NCBI RefSeq assembly: GCF_016458275.1
Contig: NZ_JAEMHM010000018.1
Coordinates: forward strand, 1-64,000
Direction: 5' to 3'
DNA: 64,000 bases
Origin: Geomesophilobacter sediminis
GTDB taxonomy: Bacteria; Desulfobacterota; Desulfuromonadia; Geobacterales; Geobacteraceae
Shown here in pieces: positions 62,175-64,000 of this stretch. Under the pieces are notes generated by a model. The model worked only from the letters and a program-made list of their open reading frames with translations. It did no database searches and was not told the origin of the DNA. The stretch's first letter is position 1; every line of letters begins with the position of its first letter. The position numbers and the translations under genes are program-made.

Positions 62175-63854
62175 ATGAACTGGTTCAATGATCTCAAAGT
62201 CAGGACGAGGCTTCTCTCCGCGTTTCTGGTCATGTCGATCATCACTGCGGTGGTCGGCTTGGTCGGCATCAGGAACATGGCGACCATGAACGAACGGGCG
62301 GACGACATGTTCCGGAAGGAGCTCATGGGGGTCGCCCACATCAAGGAGGCGAGCATCAACCTCCTGCGCATGGTGCGGGCGGAAAAGAACCTCCTTCTGG
62401 CGGCAACCGACGCCGAAAGGAAGAAGTTCGTGGAAGATCACGAGCAAGCCGAAAAGGCGGTGAACGAGGATATCGGGAAAGCCTCCCCGCTCTTTTACTC
62501 CGAGAAGGGTAAGGAGCTGATTGGTCACGTGAACAGCTCCTGGCACCAGTACCAGCCGATCGGCAAGAACATCATGGAAGTGGCTCTTTCCGAGGAGCTC
62601 CAGCAAGCCAGGAAATCCGTGGCGCTTTCCACCGGGATCGGCCGGGAAAAGGTGACGGAGTTAAACAAAATCATTCAGGAAGCTACCGAGCTGAAGGAAT
62701 CAAACGCCAAGAAAATCGCCGAGGAGAACCTGGCGTTGTACCATCAGGGGCGGCTGTTCATGATCCTCCTCATCGTCGGAAGCGTCTGTTTCGGGATCAC
62801 CATCGGGGTCCTGATCACCGCAGGCCTCACCAGGCAGATCGGCGGCGAGCCCGGCCAGATTGCCGACATCGCCGAGAAGGTCGCCAACGGCGACCTCACC
62901 ATGAAGTTCGAGTCGAACGGCAAGGCCGAAACCGGCATCTATGCGGCACTGAAGTCGATGGTGGCCAAGCTGCAGGATGTGGTGGGAGAAGTCACGAGCG
63001 CGGCTGAAAACGTGGCAGCCGGCAGTGAGGAACTTTCGGCGACGACCGAGACCATGTCCCAGGGGGCTACCGAACAAGCGGCTGCTGCCGAGGAGGCGTC
63101 CTCCTCCATGGAGGAGATGTCCTCCAATATCAGGCAGAACGCCGATAACGCCCTGCAGACGGAGAAGACGGCCGCCAAAGCCGCCAACAACGCAATCGAA
63201 GGCGGAAAAGCGGTCGCCCAGACCGTTGCTGCGATGAAGGAGATCGCGGGGAAAATCAATATCATCGAAGAAATCTCCCGGCAGACCAACCTCCTCGCCC
63301 TGAACGCCGCCATCGAGGCGGCACGGGCCGGCGAGCACGGCAAGGGATTTGCGGTGGTGGCAAGCGAGGTGAGAAAGCTCGCCGAACGGAGCCAGCTCGC
63401 GGCTTCCGAGATCTCCAAGCTCTCCACGAGCAGTGTCGAGGTCGCAGAGGCCGCCGGGGAAATGCTGACCCTGATGGTTCCCGACATCCAAAAGACCTCC
63501 GAACTGGTACAGGAGATCAGTGCCGCCTGCCGGGAGCAGGACACCGGCGCGGAACAGATCAACAAGGCAATGCAGCAGTTGGACCAGGTGATCCAGCAGA
63601 ACGCCTCGGCCGCCGAAGAGATGTCATCTACGGCAGAGGAGCTTTCCAGCCAGGCTGAGCAATTGCAGGCGAGCATCGCTTTTTTCAAGGTGGGAGGGGT
63701 CCATGGGCAGAATCGTGCCCTGCAGTACCAACCGGTAAAAACCCAAGTTAGAAAGCCCGCCTTGGCAAAGGTGAACCCAATCCCCCAGGGGGCCGGTGCA
63801 GGGGTATCCCTCGAGATGGCCCACGCGAGCGACGACTTGTTTGAGCGTTTCTGA
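62175..63854 (+). CDS. Methyl-accepting chemotaxis protein
   Basis: 559 residues: helix 1 (about 12-33), a four-helix-bundle-type sensor (about 35-190), helix 2 (about 193-215), HAMP (about 216-270) and a signalling domain with [27 protein letters not shown]. The signalling half is nearly the same as in the MCP before it, while the sensor halves differ, as expected after duplication with change of ligand. The tail ends DDLFERF. AGGGGGTG precedes the ATG. Confidence 0.95.
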   Translation: MNWFNDLKVRTRLLSAFLVMSIITAVVGLVGIRNMATMNERADDMFRKELMGVAHIKEASINLLRMVRAEKNLLLAATDAERKKFVEDHEQAEKAVNEDIGKASPLFYSEKGKELIGHVNSSWHQYQPIGKNIMEVALSEELQQARKSVALSTGIGREKVTELNKIIQEATELKESNAKKIAEENLALYHQGRLFMILLIVGSVCFGITIGVLITAGLTRQIGGEPGQIADIAEKVANGDLTMKFESNGKAETGIYAALKSMVAKLQDVVGEVTSAAENVAAGSEELSATTETMSQGATEQAAAAEEASSSMEEMSSNIRQNADNALQTEKTAAKAANNAIEGGKAVAQTVAAMKEIAGKINIIEEISRQTNLLALNAAIEAARAGEHGKGFAVVASEVRKLAERSQLAASEISKLSTSSVEVAEAAGEMLTLMVPDIQKTSELVQEISAACREQDTGAEQINKAMQQLDQVIQQNASAAEEMSSTAEELSSQAEQLQASIAFFKVGGVHGQNRALQYQPVKTQVRKPALAKVNPIPQGAGAGVSLEMAHASDDLFERF

Positions 63855-63896
63855 GGGAGAACAAGGGAAGATGTGAGGTTATCCTGCCTGAACAGT

Positions 63897-63935
63897 AAAA
63901 AAGGACTCATCCGGTAACGGTTGAGTCCTTTTTTT
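63897..63935. terminator. Intrinsic terminator
   Basis: AAAAAAGGACTCA and TGAGTCCTTTTTT form a perfect stem after the MCP gene. The remaining 65 bases to the window end show no feature. Confidence 0.93.
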
Positions 63936-64000
63936 AAACCTGGATCCCAAGCCCGTCATGCCACCTCGGCACGGGGCGCCCCACCCGTCATAGAAGCTGC

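Overview
The window looks like chromosomal DNA of a Geobacteraceae member (Desulfuromonadia; Geobacter, Geomonas or Citrifermentans type). The evidence is a high-GC genome, the gene order pheA-tyrA-aroA-cmk-ispH-rpsA-ihfB that I recall from Geobacter, a nine-heme c-type cytochrome, desulfoferrodoxin, many Cache/PAS hybrid kinases, sigma-54 promoters and paired chemoreceptors. This placement is inference from gene content; no 16S gene is present. No phage, insertion sequence or CRISPR array was seen.

Layout. 0.4-3.9 kb: a secreted transglutaminase-like protein, a membrane protein and a ferredoxin-nitroreductase. 4.4-6.3 kb: two tiny exported or membrane proteins, an HDOD protein and a possible small RNA. 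6.6-9.3 kb: a frameshifted Cache hybrid kinase. 9.4-11.1 kb: two unknown proteins and a HEPN/MNT toxin-antitoxin pair. 11.4-19.6 kb: tRNA-Leu(UAA), then the minus-strand housekeeping cluster (aromatic amino acids, CMP kinase, isoprenoid synthesis, ribosomal protein S1, IHF). 19.8-22.5 kb: an intact Cache hybrid kinase. 22.7-27.4 kb: a MacAB/Lol-type export operon (adaptor, ATPase, two permeases). 28.0-30.4 kb: a lipoprotein and a nonaheme cytochrome, both with SHOCT-like tails. 30.6-32.9 kb: an RdgC-like protein and an outer-membrane-like protein. 33.1-43.4 kb: a YbhGFSR-type ABC-2 exporter operon with two histidine kinases inside it. 43.5-46.4 kb: an ANTAR regulator, a yybP-ykoY (manganese) riboswitch with terminator, HtpX and TerC. 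46.4-55.9 kb: CNNM/CorC-type protein, CheX, archaeal-type methionine adenosyltransferase, FxsA, NtrX-like regulator, aminotransferase, YchJ-like protein, Dabb protein, a DUF4350-like exported protein and desulfoferrodoxin. 56.0-63.9 kb: RhlE-type helicase, a BaeSR-like two-component pair and two chemoreceptors.

Working themes. Signal transduction dominates: five histidine kinases (one broken), four response or output regulators, two MCPs, CheX and HDOD. Envelope export and stress form a second theme: two tripartite exporters, HtpX, TerC, CNNM and BaeSR.

The intergenic DNA is unusually rich in repeats. I see (i) arrays with a strict 7-bp period and unrelated unit sequences, often as inverted pairs, like the STRR repeats of cyanobacteria; (ii) two classes of REP-like palindromes (TGTGGGAGCG and TGTAGGAGCG heads), one nested in the other; (iii) C-rich/G-rich palindromes starting AAATCCCCC; and (iv) GGTCCACC-type palindromes. 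These fill the gaps inside both exporter operons and in two places run into the 3' end of a coding sequence.
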